Assembly: GCA_002841355.1 (NCBI GenBank)
Contig: PHFB01000001.1
Coordinates: 1 to 64,000 of the forward strand
Reading direction: 5' to 3'
Length of the DNA: 64,000 nt
Source: Actinobacteria bacterium HGW-Actinobacteria-1
GTDB lineage: Bacteria; Actinomycetota; Coriobacteriia; Anaerosomatales; Anaerosomataceae
In this document: positions 1 to 8,612 of the stretch, piece by piece
How the letters are laid out: each line of letters opens with the position of its first letter
Numbering within the stretch: position 1 is the stretch's first letter
Made by a program: the position numbers and the translations under genes
The notes under the pieces: model-generated
Database searches by the model: none
The model's input: the letters and a program-made list of their open reading frames with translations, nothing else
What the model was told of the DNA's origin: nothing

Positions 1-56
1 ATGCGCGCCTTCTCGTTGGTCAGCACGCGCTTCTTCTGGCTCTTGATATTCGCCAC
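1..56 (-). CDS. rpsT: 30S ribosomal protein S20 (5' end only)
   Basis: Only the first 18 codons are inside the window; the gene runs leftwards off the edge. Read on the minus strand from a GTG at 56, the product begins VANIKSQKKRVLTNEKAR, the typical S20 amino terminus (small basic 16S rRNA-binding protein of the 30S subunit). A GGAGGG ribosome-binding site lies about 9 bases upstream of the GTG. The gene is divergent from lepA, and rpsT next to lepA is a widely conserved bacterial arrangement, which supports the call despite the short visible part. Confidence 0.9.
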   Translation of the reverse strand, partial: MANIKSQKKRVLTNEKAR

Positions 57-118
57 GTTCTCAGGTCCCTCCAGATTCGGATGATGCCCGTCGCAGTGGG
101 GTGCAGACGAACCCTGAG

Positions 119-148
119 ATACTAACACACGGCATCGGGCGTCGCCAA
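119..148 (-). promoter_or_regulatory. Predicted sigma-70 promoter of rpsT
   Basis: On the minus strand there is TTGGCG (143-148) and TAGTAT (119-124) with an 18-base spacer, pointing at rpsT about 60 bases downstream. It is a pattern match only; it lies in the sole gap between the two divergent genes. Confidence 0.4.
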
Positions 149-192
149 CAGGGGTATTCGTAATAGACCGTCACTGCTATCCTTACGCTCCG

Positions 193-1995
193 ATGACAGA
201 CCCCACACTCATACGAAACTTCTCGATCATCGCGCACATCGACCACGGAAAGTCCACGCTGGCCGATCGCATGCTCGAGCTGACGAACACCATCGCTGAC
301 CGCGACATGATGGAGCAGGTGCTCGACTCGATGGATATCGAGCGCGAGCGCGGCATCACCATCAAGGCGCAGGCGGTGCGTGTCTACTTCGAGGCGTCCG
401 ACAGCCAGACGTACCAGCTGAACCTGATCGACACGCCAGGTCACGTTGACTTCACCTATGAGGTCTCCCGCTCGCTCGCGGCGTGCGAAGGCGTTCTCCT
501 GGTCGTCGACGCGACGCAGGGTGTCGAAGCGCAGACGGTCGCCAACGCGCAGCTCGCCATGAACGCGCACCTGGAGATCGTTCCGCTCATCAACAAGATC
601 GACCTGCCAGCTGCCGATCCCGAGCGCGTCCGTCACGAGATCGAAGAGGGTCTCGCTATCCCCGCAGACGAAGCCGTGCTTACGAGCGGCAAGACGGGAC
701 TCGGCGTCCGCGAGGCGCTCGAGGCGGTCGTCAAGCATGTGCCGCACCCCGTCGGCGACCCGGACGCGCCGCTCAAGGCGCTCATCTTCGACTCGTACTT
801 CGACGCGTACCGCGGTGTAGTCGCCCTGATCCGCATCGTCGATGGTCACGTCCGCAAGGGCATGAAGGTCCGCATGCTCGCCACGCAGACCGTGACCGAT
901 GTCGAGGAGGTCGGCGTCCGCCGTCCTGCGAACCTGCCCGTCGATGAACTCGGCGTTGGCGAGGTGGGGTACCTCATCACCGGTCTCAAGGACCCGTCGC
1001 TCGTGAAGGTCGGCGATACGGTCACCCTTGCCAAGCACGGTACCGAGGATCCGCTGCCGGGCTATCGCGAAGTGAAGCCGATGGTGTACACGGGCCTGTT
1101 CCCGATCGACGGCGACCAGTACCCCGAGTTGCGCGACGCGCTCGATAAGCTTCAGCTCAATGACCCCGCGCTCATCTACGATCCCGAGAGCAGCCACGCA
1201 CTCGGCTTCGGTTTCCGAGTAGGATTCCTCGGCCTGCTGCATATGGAAGTCGTGAAGGAGCGCCTGGAGCGCGAATTCGACCTGGATCTGCTCGCGACGG
1301 CGCCGTCGGTGGAGTACCACATCTTCCGCACGAATGGCACGAGCGAGTTCATCCATTCGCCGCAGGACATGCCCGATCCCGGCACCATCGACCACATCGA
1401 GGAGCCGTACCTCAAGGTCACGGTCCTCGTTCCGCCCGACTACGTCGGTCCGGTCATGGAACTTGCCGAGGGACACAGGGCCAGCTTCAAAGACATGCAG
1501 TATCTCTCGAAGACCACCGTCGAGATGCACTACGAGATGCCGCTCTCGGAACTCATCATGGATTACTTCGACCAGCTCAAGAGCCGCACCAAGGGGTACG
1601 CGAGCATGGACTATGAGTACATCGGGTACCGGACGAGCGAGCTCGTGAAGCTTGACGTGCTGCTCGCCACCAAGATCGTGGACGCGCTCTCCTTCATCGT
1701 GCACAAGGACAAGGCGTACGCCCGCGGCAAGGTGCTGACCGAGAAGCTTCGCGAAATCATTCCTCGACAGATGTTCGAGGTGCCGATCCAGGCGGCCATC
1801 GGCGGGCGCATCATCGCCCGTGAGACCGTGAAGGCCAAGCGCAAGGACGTTCTGGCCAAGTGCTACGGCGGTGACATCACCCGCAAGCGCAAGCTCCTGG
1901 AGAAGCAGAAGAAGGGCAAGAAGCGCATGAAGAACGTGGGTAACATCGAAGTCCCGCAGGAAGCCTTCATGGCTATCCTCAAGGTCGACGAGTAG
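193..1995 (+). CDS. lepA: Elongation factor 4 (LepA)
   Basis: Ribosome-associated translational GTPase that acts on stalled or incorrectly positioned ribosomes. The 600-residue length is normal for the family. The N-terminal G domain carries the P-loop [10 protein letters not shown] (about residues 15-24), the switch region [15 protein letters not shown] and NKID. Domain II, the EF-G-like domains and the LepA-specific C-terminal domain follow, ending in the typical lysine-rich stretch ([17 protein letters not shown]) and [10 protein letters not shown]. No in-frame alternative start exists just upstream, and no Shine-Dalgarno sequence precedes the ATG, so the message may be leaderless. Identity is certain; the expression mode is inferred. 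Confidence 0.98.
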   Translation: MTDPTLIRNFSIIAHIDHGKSTLADRMLELTNTIADRDMMEQVLDSMDIERERGITIKAQAVRVYFEASDSQTYQLNLIDTPGHVDFTYEVSRSLAACEGVLLVVDATQGVEAQTVANAQLAMNAHLEIVPLINKIDLPAADPERVRHEIEEGLAIPADEAVLTSGKTGLGVREALEAVVKHVPHPVGDPDAPLKALIFDSYFDAYRGVVALIRIVDGHVRKGMKVRMLATQTVTDVEEVGVRRPANLPVDELGVGEVGYLITGLKDPSLVKVGDTVTLAKHGTEDPLPGYREVKPMVYTGLFPIDGDQYPELRDALDKLQLNDPALIYDPESSHALGFGFRVGFLGLLHMEVVKERLEREFDLDLLATAPSVEYHIFRTNGTSEFIHSPQDMPDPGTIDHIEEPYLKVTVLVPPDYVGPVMELAEGHRASFKDMQYLSKTTVEMHYEMPLSELIMDYFDQLKSRTKGYASMDYEYIGYRTSELVKLDVLLATKIVDALSFIVHKDKAYARGKVLTEKLREIIPRQMFEVPIQAAIGGRIIARETVKAKRKDVLAKCYGGDITRKRKLLEKQKKGKKRMKNVGNIEVPQEAFMAILKVDE

Positions 1996-2058
1996 CCCCC
2001 GAATACCCGCATCCTTCAGTGTCGTGGTTGTTCCCCATAAGTAGGTATGACTTCCCCC

Positions 2059-2089
2059 TTGCGCAGTCTTAGCCAGCGTAATGTAGACT
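2059..2089 (+). promoter_or_regulatory. Possible promoter of the large cytochrome gene
   Basis: TTGCGC (2059-2064) and TAGACT (2084-2089) are separated by 19 bases in the 157-base gap between lepA and the large cytochrome gene. The spacer is longer than ideal, so this is a weak prediction. Confidence 0.3.
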
Positions 2090-2152
2090 GAGCCCGACAT
2101 CGCGTGTGCTCAGTTGCGGTGTTCGGACCGCGCATCGAGGGTGGGGGAACCT

Positions 2153-5100
2153 GTGAGAAGGCAAACGATCCTGCAAGTACTGTGCACGGTACTCCTGATC
2201 TGCGTGATGTGCGTGCCGGTAGGCATCGCGGGTGTCAGTGCCCGGGGCGCCGTTGGCGGGACAGGTTCCCAGTCTCTCGCGCGAGCTGCCGTCACCTTGC
2301 GAGCCAAGGCCGTTGCGTCTACTCCGTTTGCTGTTGCAGTGAAGCCGAAGCAGGTAACGGCTGACGTGACGGCAAACGTGCGCCGCAGCGCCAAGGTCGT
2401 TGCGCAGAAGCCCAAGAAGAAGCCCGTGGTGCCCTCTGTCGAGCCGACCACCCCGCCTGTCGTCACGCCCACGGGGACTGTGGATCCGCCCGTGCCGCCA
2501 GCGCCGCCTGCGGCACCCGGCAAAGTCACCGCCGTGTCGTGTGTCTCGGATGACATGGCGGATGTCGTGACGTTCAGCGCGCCAGAGGACGGCGGCTCCG
2601 TGAGCTCGTTCGCGCTGCTGCGCTCGACCTCCACTGACGGTCCGTTCACTCAGGTGCAGGCCGCCGCACCGGACGCTCGCGTGTTCCGACACTCGATTGA
2701 CGAGACCGCAGCCGCCTTCTATGCCGTCGTTGCGGTCGGCGCCGGGGGAGAGGGGCCGCGCTCGGACCTCGTCGACAATAACGTCGTGTCGATCAGTGCC
2801 GAGGTGACCCCCGATGGCCGCACGCTGCGTTCATCCAACGGTGAGGTCGTCCTGACGCTTGCTCCGGGTTCGTTCACCACTACGACCACAGTGACGATCG
2901 GTGAGGCCTTCAGCGCGCCGATCGGCGGGATTCTATCGCTCGCTGGCGCGTACATGATCGAGCCGTCAGGCGCTCTTCAGGCGCCTGCCACGCTCTCGGT
3001 TGCGTACACGCTCGCGGTGACGCACCGGCAGGTCTCGGCCGCACTTCTGAAGGCTGCATCGCTTCTCACCTACAACGAAGAGACGCAACAGTGGGTGTCC
3101 GGGGCCAGTGATGTCCGAGCAGAGGGCGGCTATGTCACCGGCACGGTCGACCACTTCAGCGAGTGGGTGCCTGGCACGATACAGCCCCACGGCACGAGCC
3201 CGGAATCCGTCGACTACTGCTCGGGTGTCTGTCACGACCTGGAGACGTCAGTCGGCTCGACCCTGCGGTACGCGGCTCGGGATTCCCAGGTCTGCTACAA
3301 CTGCCACGGCAATCCGGATACAGCGGGCGCGCCTCTTGGCGCCAGCGGGGAGAACGTCCAGGGTTCATTCACCAGTCCGTACACCATCTCAAAGCATCCC
3401 GTGGCCACAGGTGGACTGTATTGCACGGCATGCCACAACCCGCACGCTGATCCCGCCACGAGCCCCGGTCTCCTGCGTGCGTACGATGCGGTCACCGGTA
3501 AGGCTGTCACGTCCGGCACGGCATACTGCTGGGCGTGTCACGGCACGGTCGCCAATCGTGCGATCAACGCGCTGATCCCCGGGTACTACACCCGCTCGGG
3601 GGGCAACAAGAAGACGGCGTTCAACGGCGCGCACAATACCGTGAACTCGAACACGATCCGACTTGATTCTGCCGAGGAGCTGTCGCGCGGGTTCCTGTCC
3701 GGAACACAGGTGCAGGGGGATGGTACGGTCACCGTGGCGCAGACGTCCATTCTGCTGCCGAAGACCGCGACCGCGACCGCAGATCCTCCAATCACCGGCG
3801 ACTACGCGCACAGCCCGCCTGATACCGGTCATGCGTACGACGGCAGCTTGGACACGAAGGTCTTCTGGTCCGCGGCGGGGATGGGTGCCAGTGCCGCCAA
3901 TAGTTGGATTGGGGCGAGCAGTCTGAAGGTCGATCTTGGGAGCATGAGCCAGGTTACGTCTTTCGAGGTCAACTTCATCAACAACACAGGCACTGTCCCA
4001 CACGTGATCGAAGTACAAACGAGTCCCGACGGCGTCGCGTGGACGAACCTCGTGAGCCATGGTGTGATGGGAACCCCCGTGCCTACTTCCGGAGTGGTGC
4101 TGAACGGATCAGCAAACTGTCGCTACGTGAAGTTCGTATTCCGCCGCGACTTCACGACCGCGCAGACAGCTACGGTCACGATCGCGGAGCTTTCAGTCCG
4201 CGGCATGGCGTCGGTCGGAACGTTCACCTTCCGACCGGATATCGCCAGGAAGGCGACGTTCACGAGCGGGGCCGTACGGTGGGCCGATTCAGTCGCGGCT
4301 CCGGCAAGCGTGGTAGTCGCTACACGCGCCTCGCTCAATGATGGGACGACGTGGACGGCGTGGCAGACGGTCGCCAACGGAAGTGGACTGACGCAGATAC
4401 CGGGCGGTTCTAGCCTGGAGCACGCGCGGCTGGAAGTGCGGGCGACGATGAACACGGGCGGCGCCACTTCGCCAGCGCTCGACTGGATCGAGGTTGCCAC
4501 CACCCGGGGCGCCATCTCGGGCTCCGTGCCGACATGGACGGGCTCGCCCACGTCGAACGAGTGCCAGCGCTGTCACGTAAGCCACGGTAGCGACAAGCCC
4601 GGGCTCGTCAGGGCGGACAGCACCACGGCCTGCACAACGTGCCACACCGCACAGTACGGATCGTACTCAGGCCAGGCGCAATTCGGCACATCGGTGCACA
4701 AGGACGTGTCATGTACCGCGTGCCACGGGTCGCACGGCACGCCCAGTGGTTCGGGCGGCGTCTATGCATACCTACTGAACGGGACGCGACGAGAGGTGTG
4801 CCTGTCGTGTCATGTGGTCGTGGCCGACGCGTTCAACGCGGTCACGCACGCTGATTCACAGTGGGCGAAACACGACGTGTTCTCGGCCGAGGCAGTCAAG
4901 AGCGGCAGCAGCATCGCCTGCGGCAACTGTCATTCCACCCACTCGTCGACGACAGGCCTCGTGGACCCGGATGCAACCGATGTCGCGTTCGTGAAGATGA
5001 TCGATGATCCGACGTCGATTCCGACATCGGAAGTCGTGGTGTACGCATCGAAGGACACCATGCTGGATTCCACAGCAGGCCAGGAGTCATGGAACTACGG

Positions 5101-6052
5101 TTCATCGAGTCAGATCACGATCACGCAATCCACCCGGGCGCTCTTCTACTTCGATCTGAGCTCGATTCCGGCTGGTGCGACGATTCAGAACGCGACGCTC
5201 GTGCTGTGGGGTACCAACCTGAACTATACCGTGTACAAAGGTGGGTACGCGGTGTACCCCGTCACGCGCAGTTGGTCTGAAGGCACCGGCGTCGGTACGG
5301 CGAACAGCGCAGTGATCGACGGGGCTACATGGGCCGAGTCCAGCTTCGGTTCTGGTTGGACCACGCCGGGCGGGGACTACGGTGCTGTGGGCGCGCCCAA
5401 CGCTACAGGCATCGCCGCGCTCAACGTGACCGACCTGGTCAGGTCATTGAAGCAGGGGACCAATCACGGAATCGGTATCAGGGCCGTCACTTCGGACACC
5501 TCCTTGCCGATGTTCATGCGCGAGACGACCACTCAGCAGAACCGTCCCAAGTTGCGGATTGTGTACCAGACGGGAACGGCTACGCGGCAGGTGGTGGATG
5601 ACATCACATTCTGCAACAAGTGCCATGACTCGACGACGCCGCTCGGCATCTCCGGGCAGACGTTGTCCATCATCGGGTACCAGTACTCGTATTCGGTGCA
5701 TGGCGGCGGTAAGGGGGTTGGACCGGAATCGTCTGCCTTCAACTTCTGGTCGGCCGACACAGGTGGCGGGGGGCTGAAGGCTCCGTATTCGTACGGTATG
5801 GACGCCCTGACATGCACAACGTGCCATGATCCGCACGGTTCGCGTTTGCCGTACCATCTGAAAGAGGTCGTGAACGGTAGGGACATGACGCCGCTCTTCC
5901 CGAGCGGGTGGACGTATGCGACGGCGGGGTCCGGGATGTCGCTGGGCTACTTCTGCGGCGCCTGCCACGTATTCCCGACGAACCATGCCGGGTATGAGAC
6001 AAGCATCGGTACTAGTTGTGCGAGTGGGTGTCATGGTCACGGCGGAAGGTAG
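2153..6052 (+). CDS. Large modular multihaem c-type cytochrome, secreted
   Basis: A 1,299-residue exported protein. It starts at GTG 2153 behind a purine-rich GGGTGGGGGA site and has a signal peptide with hydrophobic core ILQVLCTVLLICVMC. A Pro-rich linker is followed by an FN3-like domain (about 119-209), a ZU5-like domain (212-339), three CxxCH haem motifs (CYNCH, CTACH, CWACH), an F5/8 type C (discoidin)-like domain (560-685), five haem motifs (CQRCH, CTTCH, CTACH, CLSCH, CGNCH), a DNRLRE/CBM96-like beta domain (957-1139) and three more haem motifs (CNKCH, CTTCH, CGACH). That makes 11 canonical haem sites. Two CxxxCH motifs, CSGVCH at C356 and CASGCH at C1289, bracket the haem-bearing part. 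There is no C-terminal membrane anchor or sortase signal. The likely role is extracellular electron transfer with surface or glycan binding. The domain names are by eye; the haem motifs are directly visible. Confidence 0.85.
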   Translation: MRRQTILQVLCTVLLICVMCVPVGIAGVSARGAVGGTGSQSLARAAVTLRAKAVASTPFAVAVKPKQVTADVTANVRRSAKVVAQKPKKKPVVPSVEPTTPPVVTPTGTVDPPVPPAPPAAPGKVTAVSCVSDDMADVVTFSAPEDGGSVSSFALLRSTSTDGPFTQVQAAAPDARVFRHSIDETAAAFYAVVAVGAGGEGPRSDLVDNNVVSISAEVTPDGRTLRSSNGEVVLTLAPGSFTTTTTVTIGEAFSAPIGGILSLAGAYMIEPSGALQAPATLSVAYTLAVTHRQVSAALLKAASLLTYNEETQQWVSGASDVRAEGGYVTGTVDHFSEWVPGTIQPHGTSPESVDYCSGVCHDLETSVGSTLRYAARDSQVCYNCHGNPDTAGAPLGASGENVQGSFTSPYTISKHPVATGGLYCTACHNPHADPATSPGLLRAYDAVTGKAVTSGTAYCWACHGTVANRAINALIPGYYTRSGGNKKTAFNGAHNTVNSNTIRLDSAEELSRGFLSGTQVQGDGTVTVAQTSILLPKTATATADPPITGDYAHSPPDTGHAYDGSLDTKVFWSAAGMGASAANSWIGASSLKVDLGSMSQVTSFEVNFINNTGTVPHVIEVQTSPDGVAWTNLVSHGVMGTPVPTSGVVLNGSANCRYVKFVFRRDFTTAQTATVTIAELSVRGMASVGTFTFRPDIARKATFTSGAVRWADSVAAPASVVVATRASLNDGTTWTAWQTVANGSGLTQIPGGSSLEHARLEVRATMNTGGATSPALDWIEVATTRGAISGSVPTWTGSPTSNECQRCHVSHGSDKPGLVRADSTTACTTCHTAQYGSYSGQAQFGTSVHKDVSCTACHGSHGTPSGSGGVYAYLLNGTRREVCLSCHVVVADAFNAVTHADSQWAKHDVFSAEAVKSGSSIACGNCHSTHSSTTGLVDPDATDVAFVKMIDDPTSIPTSEVVVYASKDTMLDSTAGQESWNYGSSSQITITQSTRALFYFDLSSIPAGATIQNATLVLWGTNLNYTVYKGGYAVYPVTRSWSEGTGVGTANSAVIDGATWAESSFGSGWTTPGGDYGAVGAPNATGIAALNVTDLVRSLKQGTNHGIGIRAVTSDTSLPMFMRETTTQQNRPKLRIVYQTGTATRQVVDDITFCNKCHDSTTPLGISGQTLSIIGYQYSYSVHGGGKGVGPESSAFNFWSADTGGGGLKAPYSYGMDALTCTTCHDPHGSRLPYHLKEVVNGRDMTPLFPSGWTYATAGSGMSLGYFCGACHVFPTNHAGYETSIGTSCASGCHGHGGR

Positions 6053-6131
6053 TCTGACAGGGTGAAGCACGTCCACGGGGAGACCGGGTGCCACGGGGAT
6101 TCGATGACAGCCTTGAACGCCCCGGAGCACG

Positions 6132-7316
6132 ATGAGTAGGAGCGAGCCCGTGCGACTACCGGCGCATCTGTATGTGCATGTCCCACTGTGTCGCTCCAAG
6201 TGCGCGTACTGCGACTTCTACTCGCTCCCGCTCTCCAGCGCCACGGAGGGGACCACCGCGGTCGCGAACTCGCTTGCGGCGCAGGCGCTGGCTTGGCTGG
6301 ATCGGGATGTCGCACCGCGGCCGCTGCGAAGCGTGTACATCGGCGGCGGCACGCCCAGCGTTCTGGGCGCGGACCTCGCACGCCTGGTGGAGGTCCTCAC
6401 TTCATCGTTCCCGCTCGAGCCGGACGTGGAAGTCACCATTGAGGCGAACCCGGAGTCGCTCGACAGGAATCTCGTGGAGGCGCTCGCCAGAGCCGGCGTG
6501 ACACGTGTCAGTCTCGGCGCGCAGAGCCTTGATGACACGGTACTGGCGTTCCTCGAACGCCCGCATGATGCTGCAGCAGTACGTGCCGCTGCCCGAGCGG
6601 TGCACGAAGCCGGGCTCGCGCTCTCGCTCGATCTCATCTGCGGCATTCCGGGGCAGACAGCTCAGTCCTGGATTGACACCGTCAATGGCGCAATCAACCT
6701 CGGCCCGGAGCATGTGTCGGTGTATCCATTGTCGATCGAGGCGGGCACCCCGCTTGCGGCCGCGGTGGCTATCGGCGACGTGCAGGAGCCTGATCCCGAC
6801 GTCGCCGCCGATATGATGCTGCTGGCGCAGCACGTGCTGGGGCAAGCGGGGCTCGAGCGCTATGAGGTTGCGAACTACGCGCGCCGCGGAGCCGAATCGC
6901 GGCACAACACGGCGTACTGGACGGGGATGCCATACCTGGGTGTCGGCCCTGGCGCCCACGGCATGCTCGATGTCGAGACTGCGGCTGCCGTCGGCTTCGT
7001 GTCGGCGCGCACACCCGGTGTCGCGCGTCTGCGCTATGCCGTCGCCTGCGATCTGAGCGCCGGGCTTACGCCGATGCCACGCGTGGATACAGAATCTCTC
7101 TCGCGTGTGGAAGCTGCCCGGGAGGATGTGATGCTCGGCTTGCGACTCGTTCGTGGCGTCCACGAGGAGGATATTGTGGCCGCAGGGGTTGCGTCCGTTA
7201 TCGATGGACTCGCCGAGGACGGTCTGGTCGAGCTTGTCGACCATCGTTGGCGCACCACGGAGCGAGGCTGGCTGCTTGGCAATGAGGTATTCGGCGCCGT
7301 GTGGGCAGGGGAGTGA
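6132..7316 (+). CDS. hemW: HemW haem chaperone (HemN-like radical SAM protein)
   Basis: A 394-residue radical SAM protein. The [4Fe-4S]/SAM motif is C20-x3-C24-x2-C27 in the sequence CRSKCAYCDF, with the CDF ending typical of HemW/HemN. A glycine-rich GGGTPS motif and a C-terminal HemN-type domain follow. HemW proteins bind haem and help insert it into haem proteins; most are not coproporphyrinogen dehydrogenases. Its position between lepA and hrcA is the ordinary Gram-positive location, but here it also lies directly between multihaem cytochrome genes, which fits a haem-delivery role. The start is ATG 6132. The older label 'oxygen-independent coproporphyrinogen oxidase' is the alternative. 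Confidence 0.92.
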   Translation: MSRSEPVRLPAHLYVHVPLCRSKCAYCDFYSLPLSSATEGTTAVANSLAAQALAWLDRDVAPRPLRSVYIGGGTPSVLGADLARLVEVLTSSFPLEPDVEVTIEANPESLDRNLVEALARAGVTRVSLGAQSLDDTVLAFLERPHDAAAVRAAARAVHEAGLALSLDLICGIPGQTAQSWIDTVNGAINLGPEHVSVYPLSIEAGTPLAAAVAIGDVQEPDPDVAADMMLLAQHVLGQAGLERYEVANYARRGAESRHNTAYWTGMPYLGVGPGAHGMLDVETAAAVGFVSARTPGVARLRYAVACDLSAGLTPMPRVDTESLSRVEAAREDVMLGLRLVRGVHEEDIVAAGVASVIDGLAEDGLVELVDHRWRTTERGWLLGNEVFGAVWAGE

Positions 7317-7323
7317 GGCCAGC

Positions 7324-7352
7324 TTGACGTGCGCTCGCTGGGCGGCTAGCTT
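7324..7352 (+). promoter_or_regulatory. Predicted sigma-70 promoter of the 7388 cytochrome
   Basis: TTGACG (7324-7329), a 17-base spacer and TAGCTT (7347-7352) lie right after hemW and about 35 bases before the cytochrome start codon. The -35 box and spacing are good. This suggests the cytochrome is transcribed separately from hemW. Confidence 0.55.
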
Positions 7353-7387
7353 AGGCAAGAAATGGTAAGCCTGCGGAAGGTTGCAAA

Positions 7388-8449
7388 ATGGGGGAGTCAC
7401 CGATGATGGACAGGGCGCGGCCGATGGCGGCCGCAGCGGCGATCATCGGGCTTCTTGCACTGGGCATCCTTGCGATTCCGAGCGCTGCCTTCGCCTTCTC
7501 TGATCCCGGGTTCTCCAGCCCTTTCTCCTGCAACCAGTGCCATTCCACAAGTGGGACTTCTTCCGCCGACTGGGAGGGCAAGGGGCCTCACGGATTCTAC
7601 GCCGCGACCTCAAGCAAGTGCGCCGTCTGCCATACAGTGCACAGGGCACCGGCCGATGGAGTGCTCTTGCTGGCCGGATCCACCGTCTCAGGGTCATGCC
7701 TGTCGTGTCATGACGGCACCGGGGGAACCGCGCCGTACGATGCGATCGAGGCGCGCGGTGGCACGGTCGTCTCCGATCACTCGGTGGATTCGACGACGGC
7801 GGTCCCGGGCGGATCGATGGGTCTGTCGTCCAATCTAGGCTGCAACGACTGCCATAGCGTGCATCGCAGCAACGTTGTCGCGCCCTTCTATCGCGATAGC
7901 GGGATCGCCCTGGCCGCGCAGCAGCTCGTGGCCTCGGATTGTCTGCTGCGCAGTGACGTGAACACCAGTACGAACGACGGCTTCCCGGTATACGGCGCAC
8001 AGTGGTGCGCCTCGTGCCACGACGAGCGTCACTCGCAGTCGATGAAGATCAATCACCCGGTGGCTACGAGCTTCTCGGTCGGATACGGCGAGGTCACTAC
8101 CACCGAGGGGCTGGCCGGGAATCCGACGAGGGCCTACGGGGACGGTAGTGACGGAACGTACTTCGTCGGCATGGGGCAAACGAACGCCGGCTACATCATG
8201 GCGCCGGTTACGGCATCCGCTGACGGGCGCGTCGAGAATCGGCAGGACCCTCTGTGTCAGCAATGCCACGAGGATTCTCGGGACGTGACCGCGGCATTCA
8301 GAGCTGACTACTCGGATCCCGACCCGATCGGCGCTGGCTACAATCCGCGGTATCTCACATTCCCGCACCAGTCGACGAATCCAAATCTGCTGGTCGAGAC
8401 CGATGACAACCTGTGCCTCAACTGTCACCTGGTGACGGAGCTCCCGTAG
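7388..8449 (+). CDS. Heptahaem c-type cytochrome, secreted
   Basis: A 353-residue exported cytochrome. An N-terminal signal peptide (hydrophobic AAAAIIGLLALGILAI, likely cleavage after AFA) is followed by seven CxxCH motifs in order: CNQCH, CAVCH, CLSCH, CNDCH, CASCH, CQQCH and CLNCH. The segments CLSCHDGTGG and CQQCHED and the terminal LCLNCH-x5-LP recur in the minus-strand cytochrome that ends at 8613, so the two are paralogues. The start is ATG 7388, and a good promoter lies upstream. The probable role is a periplasmic or surface electron carrier. The genes convert no recognisable substrate (no nitrite-reductase CxxCK site is visible), so the partner is unknown. Confidence 0.85.
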   Translation: MGESPMMDRARPMAAAAAIIGLLALGILAIPSAAFAFSDPGFSSPFSCNQCHSTSGTSSADWEGKGPHGFYAATSSKCAVCHTVHRAPADGVLLLAGSTVSGSCLSCHDGTGGTAPYDAIEARGGTVVSDHSVDSTTAVPGGSMGLSSNLGCNDCHSVHRSNVVAPFYRDSGIALAAQQLVASDCLLRSDVNTSTNDGFPVYGAQWCASCHDERHSQSMKINHPVATSFSVGYGEVTTTEGLAGNPTRAYGDGSDGTYFVGMGQTNAGYIMAPVTASADGRVENRQDPLCQQCHEDSRDVTAAFRADYSDPDPIGAGYNPRYLTFPHQSTNPNLLVETDDNLCLNCHLVTELP

Positions 8450-8612
8450 TCCAGCATCTGGCTAGCACGTCGGATGCGGCACACGTTGCTACGGCAGGCT
8501 GAAAGCCGGTCGACTCAGTGCCGATGACCTCGGCGCACACCGACAGCCCGATCGTGTCGGATCAGCGTCCCCGTTCACGCATGGCGGCGAGCATATCCCA
8601 CAGTCTGCAGCG

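Noticed and set aside
61-2100. Long open frame on the minus strand opposite lepA
   Set aside because: It is antisense to a certain gene, is very rich in Asp, Arg, His, Leu and Val as expected from the reverse of GC-rich codons, and has no ribosome-binding site or family motif.
8450-8612. Bidirectional terminator between the convergent cytochromes
   Set aside because: Short stems (such as GCCGA/TCGGC and CCGACA/TGTCGG) exist, but none has a convincing length or U-run.
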